DNA of 5,278 nt from Betaproteobacteria bacterium (lineage in GTDB: Bacteria > Pseudomonadota > Gammaproteobacteria > Burkholderiales > SG8-39). Each line of letters begins with the position of its first letter. Within the stretch, counting starts at the first letter, position 1. The notes below the pieces were generated by a model. It saw nothing but the letters and a program-made list of their open reading frames with translations, was not told the origin of the DNA and made no database searches. Below, one piece after another: positions 1-5,278 of this stretch. The translations under genes and the position numbers were made by a program. The stretch lies in NCBI GenBank assembly GCA_019245555.1, contig JAFARH010000400.1, positions 1 to 5,278 of the forward strand, in the 5' to 3' direction.

Positions 1-36
1 AATCAGAGCGGCGAGCGCCGCAGCCAACCTGACCAT
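1..36 (-). CDS. 5' fragment of a gene with a signal-peptide-like N-terminus (runs off the window)
   Basis: Only the first 12 codons are inside the window, reading MVRLAAALAALI from an ATG at 36-34. An N-terminal basic residue (R3) followed by an Ala/Leu-rich run is what a Sec signal peptide or an N-terminal membrane anchor looks like. Cleavage site, lipobox and mature domain are not visible, so no function can be assigned. The start is well supported by a GAGGAGG Shine-Dalgarno 7 nt upstream. The gene lies 26 nt after the GH15 stop on the same strand and is probably the third gene of the glucose dehydrogenase/GH15 operon. If the product is exported, it would act in a different compartment from the two enzymes upstream, which show no signal peptides. 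A lactonase, lipoprotein or periplasmic binding protein would all fit equally well. Confidence 0.65.
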   Translation of the reverse strand, partial: MVRLAAALAALI

Positions 37-41
37 CTGAG

Positions 42-50
42 CTCCTCCTC
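42..50 (-). promoter_or_regulatory. Strong Shine-Dalgarno for the gene starting at 36
   Basis: On the minus strand positions 50-42 read GAGGAGGAG. The GGAGG core (48-44) is separated from the ATG at 36 by 7 nt, which is close to ideal spacing. It is by far the best ribosome binding site in the window; the upstream genes of the same operon have weak or displaced ones. The core is immediately preceded by its own complement (CCTCC, 55-51), so it could be partly masked by a short hairpin. Confidence 0.7.
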
Positions 51-62
51 GGAGGGATGCTA

Positions 63-1862
63 CTACGCGGCCTTTTTGTCCGCGCGCTGCTCGACCGGCT
101 TCGACTCGCGCGAGAGGTTCATCGCGGTATTGACGAGCGCGACGTGCGAGAAAGCCTGCGGGAAGTTGCCGAGTTGCCGGCCCGACTTCGGGTCGTACTC
201 CTCGGCGAGGAGGCCGACGTCGTTGGCGAGGCGGCACAGGCGCTCGAAGAGCGCGCGCGCTTCGTCGCGGTGTCCGAGCAGGATCAGGCAGTCGGCGAGC
301 CAGAAGCTGCAGGCGAGAAATACGCCCTCGCCGGGGGGCAGGCCGTCGATCGATTCGTGCGTGCGGTAGCGCACCACGAAGCCGTCCTGCGTCAGCTCGC
401 GCTGGATCGCCTCGATGGTCGCGCGAATCCGCGGATCGGTGCATGGCAGGAAGCCGGTCGTCGGAATCAGGAGCAGGCTCGCGTCGAGCTCGTCGGACTC
501 GTAGCTCTGCACGAACGTGCCGCGCTTCTTGTTGAAGCCATGCTCGCAGACGTCGGCGTGGATCTGGTCGCGCACCTTGCGCCAGCGCTCGACCGGCCCC
601 TTGCGGCCTTGCGTCTCGACCGCCTTGATCGCGCGGTCGAACGCGACCCAGCACATCACCTTCGAGTGCGTGAAGTGCCGGCGCGGACCCCGCACTTCCC
701 ACAAGCCCTCGTCCGGATCTTGCCAGCAGGTCTCGAGGTGCTCGAGGAGCTTTCGCTGCAGGGCCCACGCCGCGACGTGGCGTGGCATGCCGTGCTTGCG
801 CCCCTGGTGCAGCGCATCCATCACCTCGCCGTAGACGTCGAGCTGGAGCTGCGCCGCGGCGGCGTTGCCGATACGCACCGGCTTTGAATTCTCGTAGCCC
901 GGCAGCCAGTCGAGCGTGAGCTCCGGAATGCGCCGCTCGCCGGCGAGGCCGTACATGATCTGCATCTGCTGCGGCGAGCCGGCGATCGCGCGCACCAGCC
1001 AGTCGCGCCACGCCACCGCCTCCTCGAAGTAGCCGGCGTTCATCATCGCGAGAAGCGCAAGCGTCGCATCGCGCAGCCAGCAGAAGCGGTAGTCCCAGTT
1101 GCGCACGCCGCCGAGGCGCTCCGGCAGCGACGTGGTGGCCGCGGCAACGAGTCCGCCGGTCGGCGCATAAGTCAGCGCCTTCAACGTCATCACCGAGCGG
1201 CGAACGAACGGCGCCCACTCGCCCTCCGCCGTGCAGCGCTCGCACCACTTGAGCCAGCCATGCTCCGTCGACGTCAGCGCCCGCTCGGCGTTGAACGCCT
1301 TGGGGATAGCGAGATGCGAGGGTCCGTGTGAAAGCGTGAACGCGAGGCGTTCGCCCTCGCCGACTTCGAATTCCGCGACGTGCGTGAAGTCCTTGGCCTG
1401 CAATGGAACCGGCGAGCGCAGCACTACCAGGTCGGGCCCGGCGATCGCGCGGATGCCGTTCTCAACCTCCTCCAGCTTTCGCACCCACGGGACCGTCGCG
1501 CCATAGTCGAAGCGCAGGATGAACTCCATGTCCATCTTCACGCGCCCGCGGCGGCCAACCACGATGCGCGCGAGCTCGCAGTGCTCGGCACGGGTCGGCA
1601 TGAAGTCGATCACGGTCACGGCCCCTTCGGCAGTCTCGAACTCGGTCTCGAGGATCAGCGTGTCGGCGCGATAGCGCCGGGCGATCTTTGCCTCGCCGGC
1701 TGGCGCGATCTTCCAGCGACCGTGCTCGCGGGTGCCGAGGAGCGCGGCAAAGCACGCGCCGGAGTCGAAGCGCGGCCAGCACAGCCAGTCGATCGAGCCG
1801 TCGCGTGCGACGAGCGCCGCCGAATGGCAGTCGCCGATCAGCGCGTAGTCTTCAATCCTCAA
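63..1862 (-). CDS. Glycoside hydrolase family 15 protein (glucoamylase/trehalase-like), TTG start
   Basis: This 599-residue protein matches the bacterial GH15 layout. An N-terminal beta-sandwich domain (about 1-200) opens with the hallmark RIEDYALIGD and DGSIDWLC strings, and an (alpha/alpha)6 barrel follows (about 215-585). Barrel signatures visible are GGVRNWDYRFCWLRDA (251-266), GLWEVRG with likely general acid E389, HFTHSKVMCW (396-405), and LLAEEYDP (551-558) followed by GRQLGNFPQAFSH, where E554 or E555 is the likely catalytic base. The family inverts alpha-glucosidic bonds; members include glucoamylase, trehalase and dextran-acting enzymes, and sequence alone does not fix the substrate. 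There is no signal peptide, so it is probably cytoplasmic. The start is TTG at 1862-1860: an in-frame stop lies at 1880-1878, no other start lies between, and the first in-frame ATG is codon 88, inside the conserved domain. The start overlaps the 3' end of the dehydrogenase gene by 11 bp. Translation ends in tandem TAG TAG (65-60). Confidence 0.93.
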   Translation of the reverse strand: MRIEDYALIGDCHSAALVARDGSIDWLCWPRFDSGACFAALLGTREHGRWKIAPAGEAKIARRYRADTLILETEFETAEGAVTVIDFMPTRAEHCELARIVVGRRGRVKMDMEFILRFDYGATVPWVRKLEEVENGIRAIAGPDLVVLRSPVPLQAKDFTHVAEFEVGEGERLAFTLSHGPSHLAIPKAFNAERALTSTEHGWLKWCERCTAEGEWAPFVRRSVMTLKALTYAPTGGLVAAATTSLPERLGGVRNWDYRFCWLRDATLALLAMMNAGYFEEAVAWRDWLVRAIAGSPQQMQIMYGLAGERRIPELTLDWLPGYENSKPVRIGNAAAAQLQLDVYGEVMDALHQGRKHGMPRHVAAWALQRKLLEHLETCWQDPDEGLWEVRGPRRHFTHSKVMCWVAFDRAIKAVETQGRKGPVERWRKVRDQIHADVCEHGFNKKRGTFVQSYESDELDASLLLIPTTGFLPCTDPRIRATIEAIQRELTQDGFVVRYRTHESIDGLPPGEGVFLACSFWLADCLILLGHRDEARALFERLCRLANDVGLLAEEYDPKSGRQLGNFPQAFSHVALVNTAMNLSRESKPVEQRADKKAA

Positions 1863-2889
1863 ACAGGAGCACCGCCTTCACGTCGTCTTCCTGCTTCTGG
1901 TAGGCCTCGTCCCATTTCTTGAGGTTGACCCGCCGTGTGATGACCTGGTCGAGCCACGCGCGGTTGGCATGCGCGAGCGCGTCGGCGGCTGCGTGGTAGT
2001 GGCGCAGGTTCGCATTCACGCTGCCGAAGACGACCCTGTTCTCGAGCACCATCGACTGGTTCAGCTTCGCGACGTCGAACGACGCGGCGTGCTGCTTGCC
2101 GCCGAGGCCGGTGAGGCAAACGATGCTGCCCGGCGCGCTGGCGCCGACGGCCTGCACGATCACGGCCGGCGAGCCGGTGCACTCGATCACGATGTCGGGC
2201 TCGATCGCGGGGAATTCGCGGTGATAGGTGGCGCCGAGCTCCCGGACGAGCTTCGGCTTCGGTCCGGAGTCGTTCCGATCCATGACATGCACTTCGAGGC
2301 CGCGCTGCACGCCCATCAGCGCCGCCATGAGGCCCACCGGGCCGGCGCCGGTGATCACCACCCGCTGGGGAGCCCAGCGCGCACGGCGCCCGATGCGCTC
2401 GACGTGCTCCCACGCCTTTGCCAGCACGCTCGCCGGCTCGAGCAGCACTGCGGCGAGGCCGAGCACCGGGCTCACCTTGACAGTGAAGCCGGGATCGCTC
2501 CGCCAGCGCTCCGCGGCAAAGCCGTCGGCCTGCTTGATGCCGCGCTCGGTGTAGCGGCCGTTGCGGCACATGTCCCACTCGCCGAGCGCGCAGTTCGGGC
2601 ACGGCACCGGGTCCGGATGTCGAACAATCCCTACGACGATGTCGCCGGTCATGAACCCGCTGTGGGGCGGAGCGCTAATGACGCGTCCGAGAGATTCGTG
2701 GCCGAGCACGAGGCGGTTGCCGCCCGGCACCGCTTCGCCATAGAGCCCATCGATCAGCTCGCGATCGGTGCCGCAAATGCCGACCGCCAGCGCCCTTACC
2801 AGGACCGACCCCTGCGCGGCGACCGGCTCCGCGATGTGGTCCAGCCTTTGTGAACCGGCCTTGCCGGGGTTGAGTGTCACGGCCTGCAT
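1852..2889 (-). CDS. Zinc-dependent glucose 1-dehydrogenase-like medium-chain dehydrogenase
   Basis: The 345-residue protein has the MDR fold. The N-terminal catalytic domain carries predicted catalytic-zinc ligands C39 (GICGTD), H64 and E65 (LGHES) and E151 (LLEP). A Rossmann segment VVITGAGPVGLMAAL (177-191) provides the GxGPVG nucleotide loop. The C-terminal part has GSVNANLRHY (289-298) and a tail ending ITRRVNLKKWDEAY then DDVKAVLLF, wording typical of archaeal and bacterial glucose 1-dehydrogenases. These oxidise beta-D-glucose to glucono-1,5-lactone with NAD(P)+. The structural lobe retains C97, C100 and C108, but the position of the fourth cysteine is proline. D204 at the end of strand beta2 hints at use of NAD+, while the adjacent R205 leaves NADP+ possible. 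Another sugar or polyol substrate cannot be excluded. ATG at 2889 is chosen because MQAVTLNPGK is the expected family N-terminus; an in-frame ATG at 2928 would add 13 residues. No good Shine-Dalgarno precedes 2889. It is the first gene of the operon and overlaps the GH15 start. Confidence 0.9.
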   Translation of the reverse strand: MQAVTLNPGKAGSQRLDHIAEPVAAQGSVLVRALAVGICGTDRELIDGLYGEAVPGGNRLVLGHESLGRVISAPPHSGFMTGDIVVGIVRHPDPVPCPNCALGEWDMCRNGRYTERGIKQADGFAAERWRSDPGFTVKVSPVLGLAAVLLEPASVLAKAWEHVERIGRRARWAPQRVVITGAGPVGLMAALMGVQRGLEVHVMDRNDSGPKPKLVRELGATYHREFPAIEPDIVIECTGSPAVIVQAVGASAPGSIVCLTGLGGKQHAASFDVAKLNQSMVLENRVVFGSVNANLRHYHAAADALAHANRAWLDQVITRRVNLKKWDEAYQKQEDDVKAVLLFED

Positions 2890-2937
2890 ATCATTGAGAT
2901 AGCAGCGTCCGTGCCTTAGTTCAGGCATCCTCCCAGC
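2890..2937. promoter_or_regulatory. 48-bp divergent intergenic region with weak promoter-like elements
   Basis: This gap separates the divergent starts of the dehydrogenase (minus) and cardiolipin synthase (plus), so promoters for both must lie here or inside the flanking coding ends. On the plus strand TATCAT (2889-2894) matches the -10 consensus at 5 of 6 positions, with no convincing -35 at normal spacing. On the minus strand CTGAAC (2924-2919), 17 nt, then TATCTC (2901-2896) is a weak pair with 3 of 6 matches each; it would start transcription about at the dehydrogenase ATG. Neither start codon has a well-placed Shine-Dalgarno: AGG at 2923-2925 is 12 nt before the cls GTG. No clear operator palindrome is visible. 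The location is firm; the individual elements are speculative. Confidence 0.4.
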
Positions 2938-4347
2938 GTGCTGAAGGACACCGTCGACTACGCCTTCCTGACCGCCGTGGCCATCGCGGCGCTCACGGCG
3001 TCGGGCCATGCGGTCATCTACAAACGCGACTCGCGCTCGGCCTCGATCTGGGTACTTCTCATCTGGATCCTGCCGGCACTGGGCCCGGTGCTCTACGCGC
3101 TCCTCGGCGTGAACCGCGTCGAACGCCGTGCAGCGCGGCTGCGCCGGGGCATGGTGCGGTATCGCATCGACCCGCAATTCCCGCCGAGCGAACCGGGCAC
3201 GCACTTCACGCCGCTCGCCCGCCTCGTCGGCCAGGTGGTCGAGCGGCGCCTCTGCCCATGCAACGCGATCGAGTCGCTCATCGACGGCGCGGCCGCTTTC
3301 CCCGCGATGCTCGAGGCCATCAACGGTGCGCAACGCTCGATCGCACTCGCCTCCTACATCTTCGACCGCGACGGCATCGGAGCGGAGTTCGTCGCCGCGC
3401 TCGCCGCCGCCACGAAGCGCGGCGTCGACGTGCGCGTGCTCATCGACGATGTCGACGCGCGCTTCGGCTCCTCCGCGGTCCAGTCGCTGGAGAAGGCGGG
3501 CGTCAACGTCGCGATCTTCAACCCGCCGCTGGTGCCCGCGAGGCTCCACGCCATGAACCTGCGCAACCACCGCAAGATTCTCGTCGTCGATGGCGCGATC
3601 GGTTTCACCGGCGGCATGAACGTCGACAAGCGCTATTGGCGGCCGGACGCACCGGACCAGGCGTATCGCGACCTGCACTTCCGCCTGCGCGGTCCGGTCG
3701 TCGCGCAGATGATGGAAGTGTTCGCCGACGACTGGCAGTTCACCACCGACGAGGCGCTGCGCGGCCAGAAGTGGTTTCCGCCACTACGCGAGGAAGGCGG
3801 GGTGCTCGCGCGCACCATCGAGGCCGGCCCCGACGAAGCCTTCGAGCGCGTGCGCTGGGCCATCATCGGCGGGTTGAACGCGGCGCAGCGCTCGATCAGG
3901 ATCCTCACGCCCTACTTCATCCCGGACCAGACCCTCGTCGCCGAGCTGAACGCGGCCGCGTTGCGCGGCGTCGACGTCGACATCGTGATCCCGGAGCATA
4001 GCGACCTGCCGCATGTGCGCTGGGCGATGTATGGCCAGCTCTGGCAGGTGCTCGACCACGGCTGCCGCGTGTGGTCTCGCCCCGGCTCGTTCGATCATTC
4101 GAAGCTCCTGGTCGTGGACGGCGCGTGGACGCTGCTCGGCTCGGCGAACTGGGATGCGCGGAGCCTGCGCCTCAACTTCGAGCTCAACGTGGAGTGCTAC
4201 TCCGTCGAGCTCGGCGCGCACCTCGACGGACTCATCCAGGCGCGCATTTCGGGCGCGCGGCGGCTCACGCTCGCCGACGTCGACGCCCGCCCATTCCCGG
4301 TCAAGCTGCGGGACGGACTGGCTCGGCTTTTTGCGCCTTACCTCTGA
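2938..4347 (+). CDS. cls: Cardiolipin synthase, ClsA type (phospholipase D superfamily), GTG start
   Basis: The 469-residue protein has two N-terminal hydrophobic segments (about 8-26 and 37-57). The second, ending in LPALGPVLYALLGVNR, is the PLDc_N anchor typical of ClsA enzymes. Two phospholipase D domains follow, each with an intact HKD motif: H211/K213/D218 followed by GFTGGMN, and H387/K389/D394 followed by LLGSANWD. Length is close to the roughly 480-490 residues of ClsA. The enzyme condenses two phosphatidylglycerol molecules into cardiolipin plus glycerol at the inner membrane. The GTG at 2938 is the most upstream possible start, because an in-frame TAG lies at 2917-2919; the next GTG (codon 14) would cut into the first membrane segment. 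The preceding Shine-Dalgarno is poor. The gene is divergent from the dehydrogenase and its 3' end overlaps the convergent acetyltransferase gene by 47 bp. Another two-HKD phosphatidyltransferase is possible, but the N-terminal anchor argues for Cls. Confidence 0.94.
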   Translation: MLKDTVDYAFLTAVAIAALTASGHAVIYKRDSRSASIWVLLIWILPALGPVLYALLGVNRVERRAARLRRGMVRYRIDPQFPPSEPGTHFTPLARLVGQVVERRLCPCNAIESLIDGAAAFPAMLEAINGAQRSIALASYIFDRDGIGAEFVAALAAATKRGVDVRVLIDDVDARFGSSAVQSLEKAGVNVAIFNPPLVPARLHAMNLRNHRKILVVDGAIGFTGGMNVDKRYWRPDAPDQAYRDLHFRLRGPVVAQMMEVFADDWQFTTDEALRGQKWFPPLREEGGVLARTIEAGPDEAFERVRWAIIGGLNAAQRSIRILTPYFIPDQTLVAELNAAALRGVDVDIVIPEHSDLPHVRWAMYGQLWQVLDHGCRVWSRPGSFDHSKLLVVDGAWTLLGSANWDARSLRLNFELNVECYSVELGAHLDGLIQARISGARRLTLADVDARPFPVKLRDGLARLFAPYL

Positions 4348-5278
4348 GCGAGGAATAGACCGAGAGCCAGAACGCGCCCCAGGCGCCTACGCCGGCGGCC
4401 ACGCTCTGCATCGCGCGGCGGTCCTTCCACATGCGATTCACTGTTGCGTTATCCGGGTCGGTATACGAGTCCATCCACCGCACGCCAGGCAGGCGATGGA
4501 ACTCGCGCAAGCTCAGCGCCTCCGCCAACACACCGGGCGAATAGGCGGCATAGTCTTCGTCGTACGCAGTCTTGAACGCAAAGGCACCCTCGCCGGCGAG
4601 GAGGCTCAAGCGCCGGGCGATCGGCGCGCCATCGCAGTCCATGCCGACGATCTGCAGTCGTCCACGCCGATGCGCCTCCGCCAGCACGTCGCGTCCGAAG
4701 CGCAGGTTCGCCGGATCCGCCGCCAACGCGCCGCCCTGGCGGCCTTTCCAACCGCCGACTTCGAGCCTTAGGAACCGCTCGATCTCGTCGCCGATATTGC
4801 CGCCCGGCGCCATGGCAATTGTCTTCGCGCCGCGCGCCGCGAGGCGCCGCTCATTGCGGCGCAGTTGACGCCTGAGCTGCGACGAGATCGCCTCCTCCAT
4901 GTAGGTATCCGCGCTCGCCGCCTTGACGAGCAACGGGCGCGAGAAGTGCGCGGTGCGCACGAGCGCTCCTGCCTCGGTGCGCAGCGCATCGTCGAACGGG
5001 CCGTTCGCAGGCACGTACAAGAACTCGAGCAACGACGCCTGATCTACCGCCCATCGCATCAGCGCTCGTAACGCCGGCACGGCAGCGTCCTTGCGAACGA
5101 GCGGCGTGCACAGGAGATAGGCGCTATGGCGCCACGATGTCAGCGTCGCCACCGGCAGGCGCCGGAGGCTCGGACGGCGCTCGAACGGAAAGAGGCCGAT
5201 GAGCGTCGCGTCCTGCCAGACCGTCACGCATTCGAAGTTGGCCGCGCCGCGAGCACGCAAGGCCGGCAGCAGGATCCA
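4301..5278 (-). CDS. GNAT-fold acetyltransferase, BioF2-like/CelD (BcsL) family, 5' end outside window
   Basis: 325 codons are visible, open from the window edge to a TGA at 4303-4301. Family wording of the Acetyltransf_6 (BioF2-like, CelD/BcsL) group appears in order. Counting from the first visible codon these are WILLPAL (1-7), an internal strand LIGLFPFERR (26-35), a basic helix RRQLRRNERRLAARG (136-150), LEVGGWKGRQGGAL (172-185), FAFKTAYDEDYAAYSPGVL (233-251), and a C-terminal DPDNATVNRMWKDRRA (274-289). Members are predicted acyl-CoA-dependent N-acyltransferases, often encoded near exopolysaccharide or cellulose genes; the acceptor here is unknown. The frame stays open upstream of the TTG at 5260 and the upstream residues match the family (W..LPAL), so TTG 5260 is not the start and the gene is truncated by the window. 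The final 15 codons and stop overlap the end of cls on the opposite strand. Confidence 0.83.
   Translation of the reverse strand, partial: WILLPALRARGAANFECVTVWQDATLIGLFPFERRPSLRRLPVATLTSWRHSAYLLCTPLVRKDAAVPALRALMRWAVDQASLLEFLYVPANGPFDDALRTEAGALVRTAHFSRPLLVKAASADTYMEEAISSQLRRQLRRNERRLAARGAKTIAMAPGGNIGDEIERFLRLEVGGWKGRQGGALAADPANLRFGRDVLAEAHRRGRLQIVGMDCDGAPIARRLSLLAGEGAFAFKTAYDEDYAAYSPGVLAEALSLREFHRLPGVRWMDSYTDPDNATVNRMWKDRRAMQSVAAGVGAWGAFWLSVYSSLRGKAQKAEPVRPAA

Noticed and set aside
57..887. 276-codon open frame on the plus strand opposite the GH15 gene
   Set aside because: It is fully antisense to a gene with intact family motifs. Its translation is rich in Arg, Ala, Val and Leu with no recognisable domain, as expected from a GC-rich reverse frame.
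1969..2853. 294-codon open frame on the plus strand opposite the dehydrogenase gene
   Set aside because: It is antisense to a complete, motif-bearing dehydrogenase. Composition is Arg/Ala/His-rich and no domain is recognisable.
2890..3678. 263-codon upstream extension of the dehydrogenase frame into the region opposite cls
   Set aside because: The extension is antisense to the cardiolipin synthase catalytic region, has shadow-like composition, and precedes the expected family N-terminus MQAVTLNPGK. I read it as a lack of chance stops, not a fusion protein.
3258..4001. 247-codon alternative plus-strand frame within cls
   Set aside because: It is an out-of-frame shadow dominated by Arg and Ala. 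The cls frame carries both HKD motifs across the same span.
4326..4333. T-run near the end of cls as part of an intrinsic terminator
   Set aside because: Five Ts are present (about 4328-4332), but no stable stem immediately precedes them on either strand, and the run is inside both coding regions.
4374..4386. GCGCC-CCA-GGCGC hairpin 26 nt after the cls stop as a terminator
   Set aside because: The stem is only 5 bp, no T-tract follows, and it lies within the acetyltransferase coding sequence. Such palindromes are common by chance in GC-rich DNA.
5258..5260. TTG as the start codon of the acetyltransferase
   Set aside because: The frame is open to the window edge and the upstream residues (WILLPA) fit the family, so the real start lies outside the window.

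Overview
The window is compact, high-G+C bacterial chromosome-type DNA. It has almost no non-coding sequence, strongly GC-biased third codon positions, and long spurious open frames opposite every real gene. Gene content (a ClsA-type cardiolipin synthase, a GH15 glucan/trehalose hydrolase, a medium-chain glucose dehydrogenase and a CelD/BcsL-type acetyltransferase) and the protein wording fit a proteobacterium, possibly alpha or beta. That placement is inference. I see no tRNA, rRNA, CRISPR array, insertion sequence or phage gene.

Layout: (1) A minus-strand run reads from about 2889 down to 1. It contains a zinc-dependent glucose 1-dehydrogenase-like gene (2889-1852), a GH15 gene (1862-63) that overlaps it by 11 bp and starts on TTG, and after a 26-nt gap the first 12 codons of a third gene (36-1) with a strong Shine-Dalgarno and a hydrophobic, signal-peptide-like N-terminus. 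This looks like one operon. (2) A 48-bp divergent gap (2890-2937) separates it from the plus-strand cardiolipin synthase gene (2938-4347, GTG start). (3) A minus-strand GNAT-fold acetyltransferase of the BioF2-like/CelD type (5278-4301) converges on cls. Its last 15 codons and stop overlap the cls 3' end by 47 bp, and its 5' end lies outside the window.

How the genes may work together: the GH15 enzyme has no signal peptide and would release glucose from an alpha-glucan or trehalose in the cytoplasm. The co-translated dehydrogenase could then oxidise glucose to glucono-lactone with reduction of NAD(P)+. The third gene may encode an exported product. Cardiolipin synthase acts in the inner membrane. 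The acetyltransferase family is often linked to polysaccharide or envelope synthesis. A joint role in envelope or osmotic stress is possible but unproven.

I found no convincing evidence of a new kind of system. The most useful second looks are the overlapping TTG-start gene pair, the truncated third operon gene with a possible hairpin over its ribosome binding site, the very short divergent region with an ambiguous dehydrogenase start, and the tail-to-tail coding overlap.
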